Assembly (NCBI GenBank): GCA_024281075.1
Contig: JAMXLK010000101.1
Coordinates: 1 to 44,294, forward strand
Length of the DNA: 44,294 bases
Source: Vulcanimicrobiia bacterium
GTDB lineage: Bacteria > Vulcanimicrobiota > Vulcanimicrobiia > Vulcanimicrobiales > Vulcanimicrobiaceae
Reading direction: 5' to 3'
In this document: piece by piece, positions 33,814 to 41,208 of the stretch
Position numbering within the stretch: the first letter of the stretch is position 1
How the letters are laid out: every line of letters begins with the position of its first letter
Translations under genes and position numbers: made by a program
Notes under the pieces: model-generated
Told to the model about the DNA's origin: nothing
The model's input: only the letters and a program-made list of their open reading frames with translations
Database searches by the model: none

Positions 33814-34473
33814 CTAGATCCTAAAAATTTGCACGAATTTTTCCAGCAGCTTTGGATCGCCGCTGATCTTGACGAGGCGCTTCTTAATTGCTTCCGCGGG
33901 CGTCACTTCGTGGGCCATGAGCAAGCGCATCGCCGGCCCCGTCTCGATAACCAGGTCGGGCTTTTCGATCGGGCCGCGCCCGACGGCGATCGTGCCGTCG
34001 CGTACGCGCGCGTGCACTTGGATCGGACCGAGGCGAAGAAGGTAGGTCACCCTGGTTTTGCGCGCGGCCTCCGGTCGGAACGTCGTGCGCAGCGCCGTCG
34101 CAATTGAATCTTCCGTAACCGTCTCGTCGGGACGCGGATCGCCGAGGCGTTGCGCACCCCAGCGTCCCAGCGCCATCACGGGCTCTTCGAGCGCGCGCCC
34201 ATCGGCGGTTAGTTCGTAGACGACGCCCTTGGCCGGCCGCTCGAGAAGCCGGCGGTGAACGAGCCCGCTATCTTCCAGCTCGTTCAGGCGAGCCGTCAAG
34301 ATGTTGGTCGGAATCCCAGGAAGACCGCGTTGAATTTCAGTGAAGCGCTTCGGGCCGACCAGGAGATCGCGCACGATGAGGAGCGCCCAGCGCTCGCCGA
34401 CCAACTCGAGCGCTCGCGCGAACCCGCAGTACTGCCCGTAACTTCGCTTCACCAGAGTGGCCACGGCAACCAT
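33814..34473 (-). CDS. HxlR family regulator with C-terminal SCP2-like domain
   Basis: A 219-residue protein. Residues about 10-110 form an HxlR winged helix: RALELVGERWALLIVRDLL, RFTEIQRGLPGIPTNILT and ARLNELEDSGLV. The C-terminal 100 residues (DETVTEDSIATAL to the end) resemble a sterol-carrier-protein-2 lipid-binding fold, which would serve as a sensor. Divergent from the VOC genes; a 19-bp palindrome at 34504-34522 is the probable operator. Confidence 0.85.
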   Translation of the reverse strand: MVAVATLVKRSYGQYCGFARALELVGERWALLIVRDLLVGPKRFTEIQRGLPGIPTNILTARLNELEDSGLVHRRLLERPAKGVVYELTADGRALEEPVMALGRWGAQRLGDPRPDETVTEDSIATALRTTFRPEAARKTRVTYLLRLGPIQVHARVRDGTIAVGRGPIEKPDLVIETGPAMRLLMAHEVTPAEAIKKRLVKISGDPKLLEKFVQIFRI

Positions 34474-34503
34474 TGTAGCAACTTTAGTCTAAAATGCCAA
34501 GGC

Positions 34504-34522
34504 CACTTGTTTTTCACAAGTG
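34504..34522. promoter_or_regulatory. probable HxlR operator
   Basis: CACTTGT and ACAAGTG are a perfect 7-bp inverted repeat with spacer TTTTC, lying 30 bases upstream of the HxlR gene and 78 bases before the first VOC gene. Position and symmetry fit regulation of both. Confidence 0.6.
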
Positions 34523-34543
34523 AATGTGTTACCGTGTGACCCT

Positions 34544-34564
34544 GGCCTTCGACAAGCGCAGGCC
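34544..34564. repeat. REP-like hairpin, copy 3
   Basis: Arms GGCCT (34544-34548) and AGGCC (34560-34564) around loop TCGACAAGCGC. The loop resembles those at 11144 and 35899, though the stem is unrelated and shorter. Confidence 0.6.
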
Positions 34565-34600
34565 GACAAAGTGGATGAACAGCGATAGAAAGGACCTACC

Positions 34601-35095
34601 GTGGCGAGCATCACTCCCTTCCTCTGGTTCACCGGTCAGGCCGAAGAAGCGGCCGAGTTCTACACGTCGATCTTTAAGAACTCAAAGATCACGGACGTCA
34701 CCCATTACGGCGAAGCCGGTCCGGCCCCGGCCGGCACCGTGATGACGGTCGAGTTCGAGCTCGACGGTCAGCCGTTCATGGCAATCAACGGCCCGTCGGA
34801 CAATCCCGCGTCCCCCAGCGACGACTTTTCGCAAGGAAAGATTGCGCTCTTCGTCAGCTGCGAGACGCAAGCCGAGCTCGACGAGCTCTGGGATAAACTC
34901 TCGGCCGGCGGGGGCCGAACGCTGCCGTGCGGATGGGTCGCCGATCGCTACGGCTTCGCGTGGAATCTCGTTCCGCAAGGACTGCGCGACGTTCTCGGCG
35001 GCGACGATGAAGAACGCTCGCAGCGCGCGATGCGCGCCATGCTCCAAATGAGCAAACTCGACATCGACGAGCTCCGTCGTGTCTACAACGCTTAA
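34601..35095 (+). CDS. VOC/PhnB-like fold protein
   Basis: A 164-residue protein of the PhnB-like (PF06983) branch of the vicinal-oxygen-chelate fold: PFLWFTGQAEEAAEFYTSIF at the start, AINGPSDNP, then CGWVADRYGFAWNLVP. The metal ligands of true glyoxalases are not all visible, so the role is unclear. GTG start after AAAGGA. Followed by a second VOC gene 24 bases on. Confidence 0.88.
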   Translation: MASITPFLWFTGQAEEAAEFYTSIFKNSKITDVTHYGEAGPAPAGTVMTVEFELDGQPFMAINGPSDNPASPSDDFSQGKIALFVSCETQAELDELWDKLSAGGGRTLPCGWVADRYGFAWNLVPQGLRDVLGGDDEERSQRAMRAMLQMSKLDIDELRRVYNA

Positions 35096-35119
35096 GCATT
35101 TTGAGAAAGAGAGGACAAC

Positions 35120-35878
35120 GTGAAACATCCGGTCATGCATTTCGAAATCATGGGGCACGATGCACCGAAGCTGCGCAGCTTTTATGCCGACGTTTTCGGC
35201 TGGAACGTCGCGCCCCCGATTCCGGGTTCGCCCGTCGAATACAGCCTCGTCGAGCCGGTGCCGAACTTCCAGCGCGGCATCAGCGGCGGCATCGGTGAGG
35301 CGCCCGAAGGCTACGACGGCCACGTGACGTTCTACGTCGTGGTCGACGACGTCGAAGAGGCGTTTGGAAACATCGAGAAACACGGCGGTACGCGGATGAT
35401 GGGGCCCGATCAAGTGCCCGGCGGGCCGATCATCGGTCTCTTCCGCGATCCCGGCGGTCACACGATCGGCTTAGTCAATCCGAGCGACGACGACATGCGC
35501 AGTGCTCCGATGACGCTCGTGCCGTTCGTGTTCTTCAACGGCCGCTGCACCGAAGCGCTCGAGTTTTACAAGAATGCAATCGGCGGCAGTTACGAAATTA
35601 ACATGAAGGACGGCGACACGGTGCACTACGCCAAGTTCACCGGACCCGGCATCTCGTTCGAAGCGGCCGACGGATCATCGAAGGGTCCGGTTAAGCCCGA
35701 CGAAGGCAACGTCTCGCTTTCGCTCAACGTTCCCGATGCCGAGCGCGCGGCGAAGATCGTCAAATCGCTCGCCGAGGGCGGCACGATCCGGCATGAGTTC
35801 GGCGACGTCGAGTGGGGCGGAAAGTTCGGCGTCGTCCACGATCGCTTCGGCACCGAATGGTTCGTGACGGCGCCCTAA
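35120..35878 (+). CDS. two-domain VOC/glyoxalase-like protein
   Basis: A 252-residue fusion of two VOC units: residues about 1-130 (HFEIMGHDAPKLRSFYADVF ... FRDPGGHTIGLV) and about 137-252 (PFVFFNGRCTEALEFYKNAI ... HDRFGTEWFV), the second PhnB-like. GAGAGGA precedes the GTG start. Possibly substrate binding or resistance proteins; function unknown. Probably one operon with the previous gene under HxlR control. Confidence 0.9.
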   Translation: MKHPVMHFEIMGHDAPKLRSFYADVFGWNVAPPIPGSPVEYSLVEPVPNFQRGISGGIGEAPEGYDGHVTFYVVVDDVEEAFGNIEKHGGTRMMGPDQVPGGPIIGLFRDPGGHTIGLVNPSDDDMRSAPMTLVPFVFFNGRCTEALEFYKNAIGGSYEINMKDGDTVHYAKFTGPGISFEAADGSSKGPVKPDEGNVSLSLNVPDAERAAKIVKSLAEGGTIRHEFGDVEWGGKFGVVHDRFGTEWFVTAP

Positions 35879-35886
35879 AGATCGGT

Positions 35887-35923
35887 GCCCGTGACCCTTC
35901 GACACGCTTAGGGTGACACGGGC
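35887..35923. repeat. REP-like hairpin, copy 2
   Basis: Inner arms ACCCT and AGGGT flank loop TCGACACGCTT (35899-35909); outer arms GCCCGTG and CACGGGC extend it with a two-base bulge. It lies exactly between two convergent genes, so it could also act as a bidirectional terminator. Confidence 0.8.
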
Positions 35924-35926
35924 GAG

Positions 35927-36814
35927 CTAACGACCAACCGCGACGCCGTAGGCACCCGCTGCGGCGCCGTTGGTGTCTTTAAAGAGTTCCGTGCCGTCGG
36001 GATACGAATAAACGAAGACGCCGCCGTCGTTGTTGCCCGAACCGTAATCGGCCACGTAGAGGTGCTGCTCGTCGCCGCTCAGCGCGAGCATGAACGGTTG
36101 AAACGGGCCCGTCAAGACTTTTTTCGGATGTTTCTTGCCGTGTGCAAAGATCTCTATCTCGGAACCCGAGCTTGGCGCTTTGCTGACCGCGACGATTAAA
36201 TTGTTGCGCTTGTCGATGGCCAGTCCGTGTGGACTCGCGGTAAATGGGATGCCGAGATCCTGGCCTTGCGTCTGCCCTGCAGCGTATTCATAGATCGCAC
36301 CGCCGCTGCCCGAGCGCGGCACGTAGCTGACGAAGACGTTGCCGCTGCCGTCCAAAGCAACGCCGATCGGTGCAAAGCCGCTCGGTTCCTGGAGCGTCGT
36401 ATAATAAGTCACGCTGCCGGCCGGATAGACCGTCACGGCCGAGCTGTAGTTCGCAATGTAGACGGTGCCGTCCGGGGCGACGGCGACATCGACCGGACTG
36501 AACACGCCGTTAACGTACGTGCGGAACGGCTTTGAACCGCCGCGTTTGTAGACCGTGACGGTCCAATAGACGCCCTTACCCGGCACGCTCTGCCCCGCAT
36601 TATTGCAAATATAGACGTTCCCGCCGGCATCGATGGCGATCCCCGTCGGCGCGTCGAGCGAGTTGGTGATGTGCCGCCGCGGCGGCGGATTATTTTGCGC
36701 TGCCCGGTACACGTCGACGTCGTTGACGTTGGGTCCGCCGGCGTACATCAGCGCGCGATGCCCCATTGGGTTGATAAGCAGTGGAACCGCAAGCAGTGCA
36801 GCAATGCGAATCAC
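35927..36814 (-). CDS. secreted NHL-like beta-propeller
   Basis: A 295-residue protein with a short hydrophobic leader (no lipobox Cys) and blades like APTGIAIDAGGNVYICNNAG, FSPVDVAVAPDGTVYIANYS and ASPHGLAIDKRNNLIVAV. GTG start overlaps the stop of the metallopeptidase-like gene (GTGA), with GAGGAGG just upstream, so the two are translationally coupled. Confidence 0.85.
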   Translation of the reverse strand: MIRIAALLAVPLLINPMGHRALMYAGGPNVNDVDVYRAAQNNPPPRRHITNSLDAPTGIAIDAGGNVYICNNAGQSVPGKGVYWTVTVYKRGGSKPFRTYVNGVFSPVDVAVAPDGTVYIANYSSAVTVYPAGSVTYYTTLQEPSGFAPIGVALDGSGNVFVSYVPRSGSGGAIYEYAAGQTQGQDLGIPFTASPHGLAIDKRNNLIVAVSKAPSSGSEIEIFAHGKKHPKKVLTGPFQPFMLALSGDEQHLYVADYGSGNNDGGVFVYSYPDGTELFKDTNGAAAGAYGVAVGR

Positions 36815-37173
36815 GGAAGTTCCTCCTCGTCGACTCCGAAGTAATGTCCAAGCTCGTGAACGATCGTTTCACGAATTTCGTCAACGGCTTCGCGCCGCGA
36901 TTGCGCGACCCTATTGATTGGACCGCGAAAGACTGCGATTTCATCCGGCAGCAGCGGCATATCGTGCGATCGTTCGGTGAGCGCGACGCCGCGATAAATT
37001 CCGAGCAGTTCGGCATCGGGATCGTCGTCGTCGAGGCTCTCGAGATCTTCGTCGTTGGGCTCCTCTTCGACGGCGATCGCGACGTTCTCGACGAGACGGC
37101 TAAAGCGCTCCGGCAAGGAGTCGAGCGCGTCACTCACCGCTCGCTCGAATTGCTCGCGTGTCAACGAAGCCAT
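36811..37173 (-). CDS. zincin-like metallopeptidase family protein (PF06262)
   Basis: A 120-residue cytoplasmic protein: IRETIVHELGHYFGVDEEEL contains the HExxH motif and third-ligand Asp region of PF06262, and the middle is acidic (SLDDDDPDAELLGIYRG). Activity of this family is unproven. ATG 37173 (MASLTREQFE) is typical of the family; an ATG ten residues earlier is possible. Divergent by 28 bases from a regulator. Confidence 0.88.
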   Translation of the reverse strand: MASLTREQFERAVSDALDSLPERFSRLVENVAIAVEEEPNDEDLESLDDDDPDAELLGIYRGVALTERSHDMPLLPDEIAVFRGPINRVAQSRREAVDEIRETIVHELGHYFGVDEEELP

Positions 37174-37201
37174 CCAAGCAGGTTTCGCGAACACTGCCGG
37201 C

Positions 37202-38656
37202 ATGGCCCGCGCAAACCCGGCACGCTCGCCTTATGCAGCGACTCGGCATCTGCTCAAGAACCTTCGCAACGTGCGCGAGCTGCGCCGAAATCCGCTCGCG
37301 CGCGACGAGTTCGCGAACCGCAGCAACGACGAAGCGCTGAATGCAATTGGCGCGCGCGTCAACGCGGCGTTGCCCGTTCACAATGCGCGTCATGCCGCGA
37401 TCCTGCTGCGCGTCGATGCCGAGCGTCACGATCCTCGCAGCGTCGCGACAGACCTCGGACTCTCAATGCGGCAGTTCTATCGCGAGCGGCGGCGGGCGCA
37501 CGAAGCGTTCTATGCCGCCTACCGCGCCGAAGCGCGACAAGCTGCGACGGTCGAAGACGGTTTCGCCCGGCAGTTGTTGACGCGTGCTGCCAGTCTTGCG
37601 GATTCGGGCGAGACCGCAAGCGCGGTTGCGATTTCGCACGACGTACTCTCCAGCGGCGGCGACCCGGCGATTGCAACTGAAGCTTTGTTGCGGCTGGCAG
37701 AAACGCACATCTGGACCCATCGCTTCGAGCGGGCGCGTGCAGAGCTTGCCGATTGCACCGTTATCCTAGCTCGCAGCGAAATGCAGGACGATCGCGGCAC
37801 GACGATGCGCGACCGCGCCCAAGCTCTCGCGCTGCTGCTGGAATGGTTCAGCAATGGGCCCCCGGCGGTTGCGCAGTCGCGCAACGGTTACGCAGCACGT
37901 GGCGATCGCACGTGTTTTGTGGTTGCGGCGGGTGCTTTGCGGCGCGGCGAAACGCAAAAAGCCGCTGCATTGTTGCTCGACCTAACGAGCCGAAGGTATC
38001 CGCGCGCCGCCGACTTCGCCGTCGATCTGCTCACGCTGCAAGCGGAGTTTGCAAATTTCACCGCTGCAGATCCCTCTATTGCCGAAGGCTTTTTCGCACG
38101 TGCCGCGGCGCTTGCCGACGAGCACGGATTGCGCGGCCGTGCGTTTTTCGCGCACCATCAGCTCCTGCTCACGCGCTGGCTGCGTTCGCGAAAAGCGGAA
38201 GACCGGCGCGCCTATCGCGATTTCGTCGATACGGCGGATCCGGCGTTGCCGGCCCGCGTGCAGTCCTTTCTCACCTTTGCCGCAGCCGACATTGAGGTCA
38301 CGATCGGCGATCCGCGGCGCGCACTCAAGGCCGCGCGAACCGCAACGTCGCTCGCAACCAATCACTTAGAAAGTCTATCGGCGCAAGGCCTCGTCGCCGG
38401 CTCGCTGCTGCGTTTGGGGCGTCTGTCGGATGCGGCGATGGAAGCCGCGCACGCGGCGGAGACGGCGCATTGCGAAGGCCACGCTCGCGTGATTCCGATC
38501 GCGCAGCGCGTACGTGCGCACGCGTTTTTCGTGGAAGGCAACCGCCGCGCGGCGCGCTACGCGATCGAGGAATCCGTCGAATATGCCCGATATTTTTCGA
38601 GCCCGTACGTCCTTGCGCAGGCACAGGCCCTGCGCCGCCGGATCGCTACGGCTTAG
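37202..38656 (+). CDS. HTH-TPR-like transcriptional regulator
   Basis: A 484-residue protein. Residues about 30-100 resemble a sigma-region-4/LuxR-like HTH (RSVATDLGLSMRQFYRERRR); the rest consists of helical Ala-rich repeats typical of TPR sensor parts of large regulators. The real start is ATG 37202; an upstream frame opening is antisense to the metallopeptidase gene. The 3' end overlaps the convergent lipoprotein gene by 11 bases. Confidence 0.75.
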   Translation: MARANPARSPYAATRHLLKNLRNVRELRRNPLARDEFANRSNDEALNAIGARVNAALPVHNARHAAILLRVDAERHDPRSVATDLGLSMRQFYRERRRAHEAFYAAYRAEARQAATVEDGFARQLLTRAASLADSGETASAVAISHDVLSSGGDPAIATEALLRLAETHIWTHRFERARAELADCTVILARSEMQDDRGTTMRDRAQALALLLEWFSNGPPAVAQSRNGYAARGDRTCFVVAAGALRRGETQKAAALLLDLTSRRYPRAADFAVDLLTLQAEFANFTAADPSIAEGFFARAAALADEHGLRGRAFFAHHQLLLTRWLRSRKAEDRRAYRDFVDTADPALPARVQSFLTFAAADIEVTIGDPRRALKAARTATSLATNHLESLSAQGLVAGSLLRLGRLSDAAMEAAHAAETAHCEGHARVIPIAQRVRAHAFFVEGNRRAARYAIEESVEYARYFSSPYVLAQAQALRRRIATA

Positions 38657-39683
38657 CCGCGGGATCCAGCGCGACGCCATAGGGTATGGCGGCACCGGTG
38701 AAGCCTGCGGTGATCGTGTCGAGCAGGGCCCCGGTGTTGTAATCGTAGCCTTCGATCATCGGGTTCGAAAAGTTCGCGTATGCGATCCACACTTCGCTGT
38801 TCTTTTTGTTGAGCGTTGGTTCGTTGCCGAAGGCCGGCAGCGTGCGGGTCGGACTCCCGCTATATGGGGGCGCCCAAACGCCCAGATTGCCATATTCCGT
38901 TTCCATCACCAGATTGGCCGCGGAGTCGAACGTGATGTCGCTAATCGTCGTGCCGGATATCGGCAGCTGCTGCCCCGTTTGCGATCCGGCGGGGAATTCA
39001 ACGACCGCAGGCGGCCCGCTGGTCGGGATGTAGGAGACGTAGACGTTATCGTTCGCATCGACGCCGATGCCGAGCACGATCTGAAAGTTCGAGAACGTCA
39101 GCGTGCCGCTCGCGGTCGTGCTCCCCTTCTTCCAGAAGGTAACGTTGCCGGGCGGCCCGCTCGTGTTTTCGGCGTTCGCGGCGTAAACGGTTCCATGGCT
39201 ATCGACGGCGACCGCGATCGGATAGTAACTCGGATCGTTCAAAGTGGCGTACGGCGTCGTTGCCCCACGCTTGAACGCGACGACGTTGAACGCGTTCGTG
39301 TTGGCAACCCAAAGATGATGGTGCTTGTCGACGACCATTCCTTGCGGACTCGTGAGCCCGCTGGTGAGCTGTCCGATTGGCTGTTGATTGTTTCCCTTCG
39401 CGCTATAAATATTGATAAAACCGCCGTCATACGAGCTTCCGTACAGTAGCGGTTTCTTGTTGCCGGCGCTTTGTATCATCCCGCGCTTCTTCGGTGTGAC
39501 GTGATGACCGCCGAAGCGGATCATCTGCGAACCGACGCGTACGACGTGCTCGCCGCTGGGCAACGTCATCGAGCTGACCGCGGCGCTGGATGCTTGCGGC
39601 GCGGCGAGCGGGGCATTTGCCGAGCAGGCGGCGAGAGCGGTGACGGCAGCTGCCGTTATGCAGCGCGCAAACCATTGGGACAT
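38646..39683 (-). CDS. NHL-like beta-propeller lipoprotein
   Basis: A 345-residue lipoprotein (lipobox LAAC). Blades TSPQGMVVDKHHHLWVANTN, YYPIAVAVDSHGTVYAANAE and VLGIGVDANDNVYVSYIP, the last nearly the same as IGVALDGSGNVFVSYVP in the 35927 gene. GGAGG is upstream of the ATG. Ligand unknown. Confidence 0.88.
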   Translation of the reverse strand: MSQWFARCITAAAVTALAACSANAPLAAPQASSAAVSSMTLPSGEHVVRVGSQMIRFGGHHVTPKKRGMIQSAGNKKPLLYGSSYDGGFINIYSAKGNNQQPIGQLTSGLTSPQGMVVDKHHHLWVANTNAFNVVAFKRGATTPYATLNDPSYYPIAVAVDSHGTVYAANAENTSGPPGNVTFWKKGSTTASGTLTFSNFQIVLGIGVDANDNVYVSYIPTSGPPAVVEFPAGSQTGQQLPISGTTISDITFDSAANLVMETEYGNLGVWAPPYSGSPTRTLPAFGNEPTLNKKNSEVWIAYANFSNPMIEGYDYNTGALLDTITAGFTGAAIPYGVALDPAAKP

Positions 39684-39788
39684 GAGATCGACCTCCGCTG
39701 GATTGGTATTGGTCGATACTCATCGGCGCCGCGCGCCGGTCGCCCTATGGTCTGCGCCGTTCTTAGCTTATTTTGGCAGAAAGGTACA

Positions 39789-40343
39789 CTAATGCTTTGG
39801 CGCTACCGGCTCCGTTGCGATGTCCTCATAGTTGGGCCAAACGGTTTGGCGCTTGAGATCCTTGACGAGATCGGCTTTCGTCTGAGGAGACATCTGGGCA
39901 ATGAGGCCGTTATACTGATCCCAATGGCTTTGCAGGGATTGCGCAAACGGCGACACCCATGCGGACGCAACGACGTCGTGGCGAGCTGCCTCAATCGAGT
40001 CGTACGACTTGTTGAAATCCCCAATCGCTTTGCTTAAATCGGCGGCATATTTCGTGTTGCGCGCCGAATCGAACGACGACGTGTTCACGGCTTCGACCAT
40101 AAAGCTGGCGTACGCATTGGCCTTCTCTTGCAGCGCCGTATAGGCGACGGCCAGCGTGTTGGCATCGGCGGCTCCGAGCGAACGCTTGGTATTCGCCACC
40201 AAGCCGACCGTTTGGTTCCGGGCCGTAGTGAACGGCGCGACTCCGGCGCTGATTTGCGAACTGGCTTTGTGCGAACAACCGGCAATGGCGAAGGCCAATA
40301 CTAACAGAACCACCCATCGCCGGTCCGTTGCCTGGTTACTCAT
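39789..40343 (-). CDS. lipoprotein of unknown function
   Basis: A 184-residue lipoprotein (lipobox IAGC) with a long helical mature part (Ala/Lys/Asp-rich, about 30-170), suggesting a helical bundle. No family recognised. Divergent from the STAS gene. Confidence 0.75.
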   Translation of the reverse strand: MSNQATDRRWVVLLVLAFAIAGCSHKASSQISAGVAPFTTARNQTVGLVANTKRSLGAADANTLAVAYTALQEKANAYASFMVEAVNTSSFDSARNTKYAADLSKAIGDFNKSYDSIEAARHDVVASAWVSPFAQSLQSHWDQYNGLIAQMSPQTKADLVKDLKRQTVWPNYEDIATEPVAPKH

Positions 40344-40383
40344 GCGAGATGCTTACCCAAAACTAAGCGCGACTACGTTTATT

Positions 40384-40785
40384 ATGACTTTAATCGGGCA
40401 ATTGTCGGGCGGTCGGATCTCGGTAAATGATGGCGTGAAACCCTACCCATCCAGAGAGAGCGCGTACGTCGTCTTAGACGGCGAGCTCGATCTGAGCAGA
40501 AGAGACGAAATCGTCGCCGCTTTGCCGGCGCCCGAATCTATCTCGGGCGGCGTCATCAATCTGGCGAGTGCCACCTATGTGGATTCCACGGTGCTGGGGG
40601 CCCTGGTGAAATTCCGCCGTGCGTTCATCAATCATGGCGGCAATCCGGAGAGTTTGATTATCGTCCTGGCAAAGAACGGCCCGATCCGTTGGGCGTTTGA
40701 GCGGACCGGATTACACCGGCTCTTTTCCGTCGCCTATGTGGAACGATTGCCGAGCCCGCCGGAAGAACACATAGCGGGCCGCTAG
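40384..40785 (+). CDS. STAS domain anti-anti-sigma-like protein
   Basis: A 133-residue protein whose core is VVLDGELDLSRRDEIVAAL and VINLASATYVDSTVLGALVKF; the DS(T)xxG segment holds the serine normally phosphorylated by RsbW-type kinases. The start may be ATG 40384 or GTG 40435; the extra residues are not part of the domain. Possible partner of the HATPase at 29360. Confidence 0.85.
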   Translation: MTLIGQLSGGRISVNDGVKPYPSRESAYVVLDGELDLSRRDEIVAALPAPESISGGVINLASATYVDSTVLGALVKFRRAFINHGGNPESLIIVLAKNGPIRWAFERTGLHRLFSVAYVERLPSPPEEHIAGR

Positions 40786-40797
40786 CCGTCGCGCCGG

Positions 40798-41130
40798 CTA
40801 GTACTTCGACGTAAGTCGGAATGGGCCCGACGTGCAGATCTCGACGATTTGCTCGCCGCTCAAACGGCGGAACGTCTTGTTGCCATATTCGAAATCTTCG
40901 CCGAGATCGGCGGCGTCGTAGCGCTGCTGGGCGCCGGCGTTCAACTGAGGGCGCTCTTGCAGCGTCTGATTCTTGAAGTTGACGCGGTAGACGAGGTCGC
41001 GACCGAAGAGCATAATTTCGCCGCGGCCATTTGCATAACCACCGAAAATCGGTTCGCTCGATTCACGAGCCTCCCGGTCGGTCGTTTTAGCGCTGATTTC
41101 GAGAACGGCAATAGCGGCAGCGGTATCCAT
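40798..41130 (-). CDS. hypothetical protein, 110 aa
   Basis: A small soluble protein (MDTAAAIAVLEISAKTTDRE) with mixed strands and helices; no family recognised. An upstream GTG at 41169 would add 13 residues. It lies just downstream of the phosphoesterase gene on the same strand. Confidence 0.55.
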   Translation of the reverse strand: MDTAAAIAVLEISAKTTDREARESSEPIFGGYANGRGEIMLFGRDLVYRVNFKNQTLQERPQLNAGAQQRYDAADLGEDFEYGNKTFRRLSGEQIVEICTSGPFRLTSKY

Positions 41131-41208
41131 CACAAGCTTTAAACGCGGAAAACACGTAAAAGGTTGCACCTGCTGCCGGGCAGCCCCTGCACGTTATTCG
41201 CTCCGAAG

